From positions 1 to 64,000 of the forward strand of contig JAFAER010000218.1 of assembly GCA_023423895.1 (NCBI GenBank): 64,000 bases of DNA, in the 5' to 3' direction. This document shows positions 8,811 to 16,218 of the stretch, in pieces. The position numbers were made by a program, and so were the translations under genes. Below the pieces are notes generated by a model. The model saw only the letters and a list, made by a program, of their open reading frames with translations, was not told the origin of the DNA and searched no databases. Within the stretch, counting starts at the first letter, position 1, and the number at the start of each line of letters is the position of its first letter. The stretch comes from Pseudomonadota bacterium. GTDB lineage: Bacteria; Myxococcota_A; Polyangia; Polyangiales; Polyangiaceae.

Positions 8811-8945
8811 CGGGATCCGGTTCCGGGAACCGGTTCGCGGGTCCGGCTCCGGGATCCGGTTCCGGTTCTGGTTCGGGAACCGGTTCGGGGATCCGGCTCC
8901 GGGATCCGGTTCCGGTTCTGGTTCGGGATCCGGGGCCGGGCTCGG
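8811..8945. repeat. Tandem 50-bp repeat made of GGATCCGGTTCC-type motifs
   Basis: Two adjacent 50-base copies (8825-8874 and 8875-8924) differ at about two positions and are flanked by partial copies. Each is built from smaller units such as GGGATCCGGTTCCGG and AACCGGTT, so the tract contains several overlapping palindromes. The remaining 8619-8976 interval shows no gene; frames through the tract encode only Gly/Ser or Pro/Glu/Asp repeats. Confidence 0.85.
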
Positions 8946-8976
8946 TTTCGCGTGAACGAAACGAGCTAGCCGCACG

Positions 8977-10668
8977 TCAGGTGAGCAGCCTGAGCGCCTC
9001 GCGAAGAATCGTCTCTTCCGGCGTCACAGGATCGAGGCTCGCTTGCAGCCGTCCCATCACCGCTCGCACCTCGGCCTCGCGGAAGCCGAGAGACCGCAGC
9101 CCGCGAGTCACCGCATCGAACGACGGCGCACATGGCGCGGCGCACCTCCGACGTCGGAGGTGGATCCGCTCCTCGACATGCGCCCGCCCGAAGACCTGCG
9201 CCGCATGCCAGAGATTGTGCGCGCGACACCGGACGCGAAGATTCGCCGCCGTGTCATCCCCACCGAGCGCCTTCGGGTCGACGTGGTCGAGCTCCAGGTA
9301 GCCGCGCGCAGGGCAACGGTGGCCCTCTGCGTCGACGAACGTGCACCGATCCCCGTCGCGAGCGAACACCTCGCGTCGGATCGCGATCGGGATATGTCCG
9401 CGTCGCCTCTCGCCTCGATCGTCCGCGCTCTTCGTCGTGTTCACGCTGACGTCGGCATCCCTCGCCCCGGCCCCGGACGTCGTCCCCGTCGCCTGCGCTG
9501 TCGAGGCAACCGAGGCGTGGGCTGGATCATCAGCCGTGGTCACCGCGCGCACTTCTGCGAGGTGAACGGAATCGCCCGAGGGGAACGTCGCCGACGCATC
9601 CTGCTGCCGCGCCACGTTCACTTCGATCCGGACAGGAGCCTTCCCTGACTTGACCGGCGGCGCATCGAACGGAGGCGTATCCCCGCGGCGCCGGCCGCTC
9701 GGCTCGGCGTCGCGCGGTGCGTCCAGGTCCACCGCCGCCGAGCCCTCGGATGCGGCGGCGCTCGTCGCCGTCGCCATGGCTTGCGCTGCCCGGCCAACCG
9801 AGGGGTCCACCGCCGCCGAGCCCTTCTTCGCGTGTGAGCGAGTGGTCTTTCCGAGCCGCTCCTTCTCGAGCTTCGCGAGCAGCAAGCCGAGCGCCGCCTC
9901 GAAGATCCGTTCGAGATCGCCCGTCGGGTTGCGATGGAGCATCAGGTCGCGGATGCGCTCGAGTCTCTCCTTCATGGCGGCCGAGATGGCCATCTCGAGC
10001 CGGTATCGCGTCGCCGAAAGCGGTTCGATCCTCGAAAGGACCGGCGCTGTCGCCGCGAGCGGTTCGATCCTCGAAAGGACCGGCGCTGTCGCCGCGAGCG
10101 CCGATGTCCCCGAAGCCGAGACCGAGGCAGCCGTGGAGCTCGGTGACCGCGCTGTGCCTTCGTGCGCTCGGTGCTCGCCCGTCGACCCGTCGACGCCCAA
10201 GACCGCCTGGGCCTCCGCGAGCGGGAGAGCCGCCTGCGGCGCGAGCGGCTCGATGCACGAAAACACGTCCGGCTTCGGGAAGCGTGCCGCGATCATCTCC
10301 GCGACCGCTTTCGTGCTCTTGCCCGCGGCTTCGCGGAGGAGCTCCTCGTGATTGTCCGGAGTGAGGTGCCTGTGCAACTCGTAGATCGCGGAGAGATGGA
10401 GCTCCCCTCGCACGACATAGTCGTGCACGACCGGGAACTGCCGGAGCACGCGGGCCGCCGCGATCCGTCGAAGCGCCTCGCCCTCGCTCATCCGCAGCCT
10501 GCGAACGCAGAAGTCCCACGTCGAAGAGCAAGCGTGCTCGGCGTAGGCGCGTCGCGTGTCGATCTCCGCGAGATACGCGAGCAGCTCCACGAGCCAGGTG
10601 TTTCCACGCCCAACGTGCGCACGGAGACGAGCGAACAGCTCGCCGTTCGAGAGTTCTTCCAGTTTCAT
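8977..10668 (-). CDS. HNH endonuclease-domain protein with DUF222-like N-terminus
   Basis: 563 residues, start ATG behind GAGGAGGGG. The N-terminal 150 residues are helical (LEELSNGELFARLRAHVGRG, STWDFCVRRLRMSEGEALRR, RGELHLSAIYELHRHLTPDN), the layout of 13E12/DUF222-type HNH proteins that are multi-copy in myxobacteria. A disordered Ala/Ser/Thr middle (about 170-430) contains a duplicated 13-residue unit. The HNH nuclease lies near 440-500: IRREVFARDGDRCTFVDAEG, then RGYLELDHVDPKALGGDDT and LRVRCRAHN, giving the E-D-H, N and H of the beta-beta-alpha metal site. It should cut DNA; its biological role is unknown. Confidence 0.9.
   Translation of the reverse strand: MKLEELSNGELFARLRAHVGRGNTWLVELLAYLAEIDTRRAYAEHACSSTWDFCVRRLRMSEGEALRRIAAARVLRQFPVVHDYVVRGELHLSAIYELHRHLTPDNHEELLREAAGKSTKAVAEMIAARFPKPDVFSCIEPLAPQAALPLAEAQAVLGVDGSTGEHRAHEGTARSPSSTAASVSASGTSALAATAPVLSRIEPLAATAPVLSRIEPLSATRYRLEMAISAAMKERLERIRDLMLHRNPTGDLERIFEAALGLLLAKLEKERLGKTTRSHAKKGSAAVDPSVGRAAQAMATATSAAASEGSAAVDLDAPRDAEPSGRRRGDTPPFDAPPVKSGKAPVRIEVNVARQQDASATFPSGDSVHLAEVRAVTTADDPAHASVASTAQATGTTSGAGARDADVSVNTTKSADDRGERRRGHIPIAIRREVFARDGDRCTFVDAEGHRCPARGYLELDHVDPKALGGDDTAANLRVRCRAHNLWHAAQVFGRAHVEERIHLRRRRCAAPCAPSFDAVTRGLRSLGFREAEVRAVMGRLQASLDPVTPEETILREALRLLT
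10021..10098. repeat. 39-bp in-frame tandem duplication inside the HNH gene
   Basis: Two identical 39-base copies (10021-10059 and 10060-10098), a multiple of three, give two copies of the 13-residue unit LAATAPVLSRIEP in the linker of the endonuclease. A degenerate third copy lies just before 10021. Confidence 0.92.
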
Positions 10669-10913
10669 CGAGCCCCTCCTCGGTAGATGCGCGCTTCTAC
10701 CACGCAGATTTCGACGCGTCGGAACGACCCCTCCCGTACGCGAACGGCACCTCGATCACTTCGCGAGGTCTCCTCGGCGTGATCGCCCCGCAGCGCGCAC
10801 GTGGAGCGCTTCATGCAGCCGTTCCGATGCGTACGCGGATTGTCCGCGCATCGCGCTCCGTTTGGCTGTCGAGCGAATTCGACCGGTGCAGGCGATTCCG
10901 TTCGACGTTGGAA

Positions 10914-11036
10914 GCGTCCCTCGGGCGAGCCCGTCAAAGCGTCCCTCGGGCGAACCCGTCAAAGCGTCCCTCGGGCGAGCCCGTCAAAGCGTCCGTGGGC
11001 GAGCCCGTCAAAGCGTCCTTGGGCGAGCCCGTCAAA
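10914..11036. repeat. Five-unit 25-bp tandem array
   Basis: Five head-to-tail units of 25, 25, 25, 24 and 24 bases (starting 10914, 10939, 10964, 10989, 11013), each beginning GCGTCC and ending GAGCCCGTCAAA. Units are nearly identical with no spacers, so this is not a CRISPR. It lies in the 719-base gap 10669-11387, in which I see no gene. Confidence 0.92.
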
Positions 11037-11040
11037 GGGG

Positions 11041-11116
11041 CCTCACGCGCGTAGGTACGCCGTCCTCACGCGCGTAGGTACGTCGTCCTCGCGCGCGTAG
11101 GTACGCCGTCCTCGCG
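11041..11116. repeat. Three-unit 23-bp tandem array
   Basis: Units at 11041, 11064 and 11087 of 23 bases, core CGCGCGTAGGTACG, plus a partial fourth. It starts four bases after the 25-bp array. The sequence 11117-11387 beyond it contains no gene I can support. Confidence 0.9.
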
Positions 11117-11387
11117 TGGGATCGTCCGAGATCTCCTTGCGGCGTCGGTCGAGGCGTCCTCTGCGATCTCGCAGCAAGCGAGATCGCAGCTCCCTTTCCG
11201 CCCGTCCGCCCGTCGATCGCCTCCGAGGACACAGAGAGCGGATGAGGCCGCCGTGCAACCGTTCTCGTGCAGATCGTCGAGCGACCCACGCGTCCTCGTT
11301 GCCGCTCCTGCCTCGGCGTCGGAGGCGGCACGAGTTGCCAACGGAATGTCCACGATCCGCCGGTCGACACGGGCCACCCGAGCGGGA

Positions 11388-12395
11388 TCACCCCCCGAGC
11401 CCGAGCTCCTTCGCGACGAGCGCGTACGACCGCTTCCGCGCCTCGTGGTCGTGAATGTTGCTCGTGGCCATCACCTCATCCGCCCCGGTTCGTTCGATCA
11501 TCCCCGAGAGCACCTCCGCGACGAGGTCCGGCGTACCGACGATGCTCCGCTCGCGCCCGGACGCGCGGAAGACCTCCTCCTCGGAGTCGAACCGGTATGC
11601 GCGAGCCTCCTCCACGCTGGGCATCGGCAGATCCCGGAGCCCCTGACCGAAGCGGAGAAACTGCAGGTCGGCGCAGCGCCGAAGGTCCTCGGCCGCCTCG
11701 GCGCTCTCGGCGCACAGCACGGACACGGCAAGGATCGCGTACGGCTCGGAGAGCACGCGCGAAGGCTGGAACGCCTCGCGGTACGCATGCATCGCAGCGA
11801 CGTAGTGGTCCGGCGAGATGTGGTGCGCGAAGGCGAAGCCGAGACCGAGCCGCGCGGCGAGCTGCGCGCCCTCGAGTCCGGAGCCGAGCAGGAAGACGGG
11901 CGGCGGCGTCACGCCGATCGGCACCGCCTTGATCGGCCCGAAGCGCGCGCCGGGATCGGGCTCGCGCGAGAGAAAGGTCATCAGCTCGTCGAGCTGCTCG
12001 GGGAAGCCCTCGGCGCCGAGGAGCTCGCGCGATTGTCGCAGCAAGAGGGCGGTTTTCGGATCGGTGCCGGCGGCGCGGCCGACGCCGAGATCGATCCGAT
12101 CGCCGTGCAGCGCGACGAGCACGCGGAACGTCTCGGCGACCTTCAAAGGCGCATGGTTCGGCAACATCACGCCGCCCGAGCCGACGCGGATCTTCGACGT
12201 CGCGGAGGCCACGGCGCCGATCATGATCTCCGGCGAAGAGCTCGCGAGCGAGCCGGCGTTGTGGTGCTCTGCGAGCCAGTAGCGATGGAGGCCGATCGAC
12301 TCGGCGTGGCGCGCGAGGTCGATCGTGTTCTTCAGTGCCTGTGCGGCGGTCGAGCCGGACGGGATCGGACTCAGGTCGAGGACGGAGAGGCGCAC
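11388..12395 (-). CDS. Luciferase-like (LLM) flavin-dependent monooxygenase
   Basis: 335 residues. The N-terminus VRLSVLDLSPIPSGSTAAQA and HRYWLAEHHNAGSLASSSPE are typical of single-component LLM oxidoreductases, as are IRVGSGGVMLPNHAPLKVAE, RIDLGVGRAAGTDP and, at the end, GTPDLVAEVLSGMIERTGADE with HDHEARKRSYALVA. These enzymes use reduced FMN and oxygen; the substrate cannot be read. The GTG at 12395 gives the family's normal N-terminus and has a TAGCAT element ten bases upstream rather than a ribosome site. Confidence 0.93.
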   Translation of the reverse strand: MRLSVLDLSPIPSGSTAAQALKNTIDLARHAESIGLHRYWLAEHHNAGSLASSSPEIMIGAVASATSKIRVGSGGVMLPNHAPLKVAETFRVLVALHGDRIDLGVGRAAGTDPKTALLLRQSRELLGAEGFPEQLDELMTFLSREPDPGARFGPIKAVPIGVTPPPVFLLGSGLEGAQLAARLGLGFAFAHHISPDHYVAAMHAYREAFQPSRVLSEPYAILAVSVLCAESAEAAEDLRRCADLQFLRFGQGLRDLPMPSVEEARAYRFDSEEEVFRASGRERSIVGTPDLVAEVLSGMIERTGADEVMATSNIHDHEARKRSYALVAKELGLGG

Positions 12396-12405
12396 GAGAC
12401 GTCCG

Positions 12406-12411
12406 ATGCTA
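12406..12411 (-). promoter_or_regulatory. -10 element of the LLM monooxygenase gene
   Basis: TAGCAT on the minus strand, ten bases before the GTG start. Possible leaderless or near-leaderless promoter; no clear -35. Confidence 0.35.
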
Positions 12412-12436
12412 CCGAAGCCGCGTCCGTCGCGATGAG

Positions 12437-13387
12437 TCAGATCGCGCGGGTGAGCCCGTGCGCCGCCTGGAACATCTGCATCTCGGGCCAGGCCGCTCCC
12501 AGATAGTCGAGCTCGCCAGGGACGACCGGCTCGATGCGCACGAGCCGTTCGGCGACGACGTTGCCCTCGCGGAGCGGTCCCTGAGCCTCCGCGAACGCGC
12601 GCAGGAGCTCGACGGTCCTCATGTTGTTCGCCGAGAGCGTGTACCGCAGCTCCAGCCAGTGCCGCTCGAGGAGCGCGATCGCGCCGGCATGATCGCCGCG
12701 TCGGCAGAGGACGATCGCTTCGACGAAGCGCAGTCGCGCGCCCATGTTGACCCGATCGTCCTGCGTCTTCGCGAGGCGCTTCCGGGCGACGGCGAGCCAG
12801 CGCTCGGCCGTGTCGAGGCCATCCCGTCCCAGCGCGTACGCGAGGGCGAGCTCGATGGCGGCGAAGATCCGCACGTTCGACGCGAAGAGGAGCGTCTTCG
12901 TCCGTTCGACGCGGGCATACGAGGCGATCGCATCGTCGAACGCCCCGGAACAGAGCTGTGCCTGTCCGAGGTTGAGCAGGTTGACGGCGTGGTACGGAGG
13001 CTGTTTGACGAAGCGCGGAAGCGTGCTCCGGAAGAGAGCCGTCGCCTCGACGTAGCGATGCTGCGCGAGCGCGAGCTTGCCAGGCTCCTGGGCGAGGTTG
13101 AACGCCGTCTGGTGCCGGAAGGCTCGTAAGAGGAGGAACAGCAAGACGGCGACGGCGCCGAACGGCGCAGCCCCGATGGTCACGCTCGTCCAGGATGGAC
13201 CAGGGGCCGCCGAAGAGACGTCCTCGAACGAGGACGAGCCCTGCTCCACGGGCGTCAGAAACTGCCAGACGGTGAGAAACATCACGATCAGAGCGACCCA
13301 AAGGACAACGGAGCGGCTGCTCTTCTGGGCGCCCGCCGCGGGGGCGTCGGGGCTCACGTCGGGCAGGAAAGGCTCGGGCTCGGACAT
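12437..13387 (-). CDS. Membrane protein with TPR-like repeats
   Basis: 316 residues from the ATG at 13387, chosen because GAGGGG lies six bases upstream; an in-frame ATG two codons earlier would be too close. Two membrane segments: about residues 25-45 (VVLWVALIVMFLTVWQFLTP) and 70-92 (APFGAVAVLLFLLLRAF). The remainder is helical with TPR-like pairs: RYVEATALFRSTLPRFV, AVNLLNLGQAQLCSGAFDDA, LALAYALGRDGLDTAERWLA. It would present helical repeats at the membrane as a scaffold. No close family recognised. Confidence 0.8.
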   Translation of the reverse strand: MSEPEPFLPDVSPDAPAAGAQKSSRSVVLWVALIVMFLTVWQFLTPVEQGSSSFEDVSSAAPGPSWTSVTIGAAPFGAVAVLLFLLLRAFRHQTAFNLAQEPGKLALAQHRYVEATALFRSTLPRFVKQPPYHAVNLLNLGQAQLCSGAFDDAIASYARVERTKTLLFASNVRIFAAIELALAYALGRDGLDTAERWLAVARKRLAKTQDDRVNMGARLRFVEAIVLCRRGDHAGAIALLERHWLELRYTLSANNMRTVELLRAFAEAQGPLREGNVVAERLVRIEPVVPGELDYLGAAWPEMQMFQAAHGLTRAI

Positions 13388-13490
13388 CGGCATCCCCTCT
13401 CGGAGCCGTGAGCATGGCATGCGTCGCGAGAAAACCAACGGCGCCGCGTCGATTCTTCCGGCCCCGTGTCCGTCGAGGCGGGCGAGGTCG

Positions 13491-15458
13491 TCAGGTCGCG
13501 GGCGGCGGACGCAGGCTCGGCTTCACCGGCGGCGGCGGGCCGGGATCCCACACGAAGTGATCGATCAGCACCGGCGGCGTGTCGTCGAGGACGTCGTCTT
13601 TGCCGATCGTCCAGGACTCGATCTTGCCGCCCGGATGCACGCACAAGCGAACGAAGTGCTTGTAGCCGGGATGCCCGAGCACCGTGAACGCCTGCTGATG
13701 CTCGAGCCCGAGCAGCGTGAGCACGGTGAGGTAGAGGCCGAAGAGGAACGAGCCGGCGAACGCGCACGTCACGAGGACCGCGCCGTCGGCGAGGTGGAAG
13801 GGCAAGTGCGGGAGCGCGAGCCGCAGGCCCATCGGCAGAAGGCCCATGGCGGTGCCGAACGGGATGGCGAGCGCGGCGCGGATCGCGCGCGGGCCGTGCC
13901 CCTGGATCGCGATGAAGTAGAGGATGAGCGAGATGAGCGCCGCGATCGCGAGTGACGTGACGCCGAGCGTCCCGGGCCCTCCGTGCGCGGCGCCGACCTC
14001 GAAGAACGCGAGGAGGCCGAGCGCGAGATGAACGAGGAGCCCCGCGCGGCCGATCATCAGCTTCACCGGGACCTGCAGCACGAGCTTCCGCGTCGCCGGT
14101 CCGTCCGGATACACCACCGCCGGAGGGCCTGCGGGCTTCGGATACGGCGCGATGCGTGTGCCGTGCAAGAACGCGCCGCCCCCGCCGGCGATGACGTGCA
14201 TCGACTTGCCGATCGCGCGCCGCTCGTAGTGGTGGAAGTCGCCGGCCAGATAGAAGACGCGATCGCGCTCGAGGCTGAGCCGGCACGCTGCGAGCATCCG
14301 CGCGCCCGGATCGTTGCGCTCGCCGTACGCCATCGCCGGATCGCCCGCCACGAAGAGCACGGCGCGGCCGGGCTCCTGCTTGCGTCGCTTGGTGAAGTAC
14401 GCGCGCTGGCGGAAGTCGACCCGCCCGAGCTGGCGGTCGGCGCCCCAGAGATCGAGCCCCGGCGCGAGCGGAAGTGCGAAGTAGCTGGCCTCCTGGACCG
14501 GCTCGTAGCCGCGGAGCACGAGCCGCCGCCGCCGCTTGACCGGCGTGCCCCGGAAGAACGCGCGGACCGACTTGATGAAGCCGACGAGCAGGCCGTACAT
14601 GCCGCCGACCTCGTCGAGGTGGATGGTGCGTGCGACGAGGCCGACCTTGCGGCCCGGCCTTTTGCGGAGCCGCTTGCCGATGCGCGGCGTCGTGTCGTGA
14701 TCGTCGGCGCGGAACGGCTCGTCGATGCGGCGTCGGAAGAGGCGGCCGAAGCCGTCGAGGCCGTCGTACCAGTCGTGGTTGCCGGGCGCGCCGAGGAGAA
14801 CGCGCTTCTTCGAGCTCGCGCCGACCTTCCGGAGCTGCTCGTTCCAGGGCAAGACGAGGCGCTTGTAGATCTCGTCCGCGGTCGCGACCGGATAGGCGAT
14901 GTCGCCGCCGAAGACGAGCATGTCTCCGCGCGGAAGAAGGAGGCGTCCGCCTTCGCCGTCGTCGACGTCGTAGGTCGACGCCAGCATCGCGCCGACGCCT
15001 GCGCTCACGTCGCGGTCGTCGGCCGTGTCGGCCACGAAGTCGATCCAGATCGGACGCCCGAGCGCTTCGGTCAACGTGCTCGGGCCGCTCGCCTTGTCCG
15101 CCCCGTCCGATCGCGCGTGCGCAGGCAAGAGAATTCGTGCGGCCGACGCGAGGAGCTCCTCGGGCGGGTTCGGGCGCATCCAGTCCCGCGCGTCGACCGA
15201 CTCCGTCGCGATCGCCCGAGCGACGAAGTTACGAAGATGACCGAAGAGTGAAGTGACGCCGTACCAGCGGATCCCGAAGGGCGGATGTGCGCCCTGCCGG
15301 AAAACGAGCGGGTCAGGCCGATCTCCCCGCGGCGCGAGCACGATCGGCGGGCGAGCCAGGGTCGAGCTAGGCGGCGGATCGAAGTCCTCGGGCGGAGCCG
15401 AGCCCGGCGTCTCGTCGATAGCGTCTTCGCTGGGGGGATGCCCCTCGTCCAGCAGCAC
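13491..15458 (-). CDS. Membrane-anchored metallophosphoesterase
   Basis: 655 residues. The calcineurin-type metal motifs occur in order: FVADTADDRD (about 140), GDMLVFGGDIAYP (about 175), LLGAPGNHDWYDGLDGFG (about 220), YLAGDFHHYERRAIG and HVIAGGGGAFLHGT (about 400-430). The C-terminal 200 residues hold four or five hydrophobic segments, e.g. LVHLALGLLAFFEVGAA and LAIAALISLILYFIAI, then a short soluble tail. It should hydrolyse a phosphoester; substrate unknown. The GTG start has TATCCT seven bases upstream and no ribosome site. It diverges from the cupredoxin-like gene. Confidence 0.88.
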   Translation of the reverse strand: MLLDEGHPPSEDAIDETPGSAPPEDFDPPPSSTLARPPIVLAPRGDRPDPLVFRQGAHPPFGIRWYGVTSLFGHLRNFVARAIATESVDARDWMRPNPPEELLASAARILLPAHARSDGADKASGPSTLTEALGRPIWIDFVADTADDRDVSAGVGAMLASTYDVDDGEGGRLLLPRGDMLVFGGDIAYPVATADEIYKRLVLPWNEQLRKVGASSKKRVLLGAPGNHDWYDGLDGFGRLFRRRIDEPFRADDHDTTPRIGKRLRKRPGRKVGLVARTIHLDEVGGMYGLLVGFIKSVRAFFRGTPVKRRRRLVLRGYEPVQEASYFALPLAPGLDLWGADRQLGRVDFRQRAYFTKRRKQEPGRAVLFVAGDPAMAYGERNDPGARMLAACRLSLERDRVFYLAGDFHHYERRAIGKSMHVIAGGGGAFLHGTRIAPYPKPAGPPAVVYPDGPATRKLVLQVPVKLMIGRAGLLVHLALGLLAFFEVGAAHGGPGTLGVTSLAIAALISLILYFIAIQGHGPRAIRAALAIPFGTAMGLLPMGLRLALPHLPFHLADGAVLVTCAFAGSFLFGLYLTVLTLLGLEHQQAFTVLGHPGYKHFVRLCVHPGGKIESWTIGKDDVLDDTPPVLIDHFVWDPGPPPPVKPSLRPPPAT

Positions 15459-15498
15459 ATGGAAGAGGATAGCGTTTTTGGGTTACCCTCGCTGGCGC
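15459..15498. promoter_or_regulatory. Very short divergent promoter region
   Basis: Only 40 bases separate two divergent start codons. A minus-strand TATCCT (15466-15471) ends seven bases before the GTG at 15458, and a plus-strand TACCCT (15484-15489) ends nine bases before the ATG at 15499. If both are -10 boxes, their -35 regions overlap each other and the two promoters would compete. Confidence 0.5.
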
Positions 15499-16218
15499 AT
15501 GCGAAGAAAGCTCGGTCTCGGGGCGCTGACCGCATTTGCCCTGCTCTCGGCAACGGGCCGAGCGGGGCCGCCGAACGTGAAGGGCAGGATCACGGGGCAC
15601 GAGAAGTTGATCCCGGAGGTCTACGCGGAGGCTGCGAAGCCCGAGGCTCGAAGGTGGACATGGCGCGAGCCATCGCCGTCGGTCGCGCCTCAGTTCCGGA
15701 CGCTCTCGGCGAATCCGTCGCGCGACATCTGCATCGCTGCGACGTCGAGCGCCAACCAGGAGAAGCAGGAGTTCCGGATGACGGTCACGGGAGGACGCGT
15801 CTTCCCGACGACGATCGTCGTCACGCCGAACACGCAGCTCGCGTTCAAGAACTTCGATCCGTTCAAGCACCGGATCTACGTGACGAGCGCGACGGGGCAG
15901 GTGGTGCTCACACCGGACGATCTCCAGCCCAACGCCGTGCGCACGTGGTCCGCGCAGGGCGCCGGCCGCTACGAGGTGCGCGACGAGCTGTACCCGAGCG
16001 TGCGCACCTTCGTCGTCGTCGATCCCCAGGTCGTCCAGGTCGCGTACCCTGGCCGTGATGGAGCCTTCGGCTTCTCGCTGCCGTCGGGCGACTACGTGCT
16101 CAAGGCCTTCTTCAACGGCAAGCCGGTGGGCAAGCAGATCAACTTCGCCGCGAAGGATCGCGGCGTCGTCGAGCTGAAGGAGCCGCTGAAGCTCGACGAG
16201 GGGACAGAGTCCAAATGA
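15499..16218 (+). CDS. Secreted cupredoxin-like protein
   Basis: 239 residues with a signal peptide (RRKLGLGALTAFALLSATGRA). The middle (about 90-185) reads as a plastocyanin-like beta sandwich: FPTTIVVTPNTQLAFKNFDP, KHRIYVTS, TWSAQGAGRYEVRDELYPSV. A copper site is not convincing because the cysteine ligand is absent, so it may be a structural relative. A final carboxypeptidase-regulatory-like strand set (FSLPSGDYVLKAFFNGKPVG) follows. The stop overlaps the next start in ATGA, so the two genes form an operon. Confidence 0.8.
   Translation: MRRKLGLGALTAFALLSATGRAGPPNVKGRITGHEKLIPEVYAEAAKPEARRWTWREPSPSVAPQFRTLSANPSRDICIAATSSANQEKQEFRMTVTGGRVFPTTIVVTPNTQLAFKNFDPFKHRIYVTSATGQVVLTPDDLQPNAVRTWSAQGAGRYEVRDELYPSVRTFVVVDPQVVQVAYPGRDGAFGFSLPSGDYVLKAFFNGKPVGKQINFAAKDRGVVELKEPLKLDEGTESK

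Noticed and set aside
10914..11116. CRISPR array.
   Set aside because: The units are directly adjacent with no unique spacers, and no cas gene is present.
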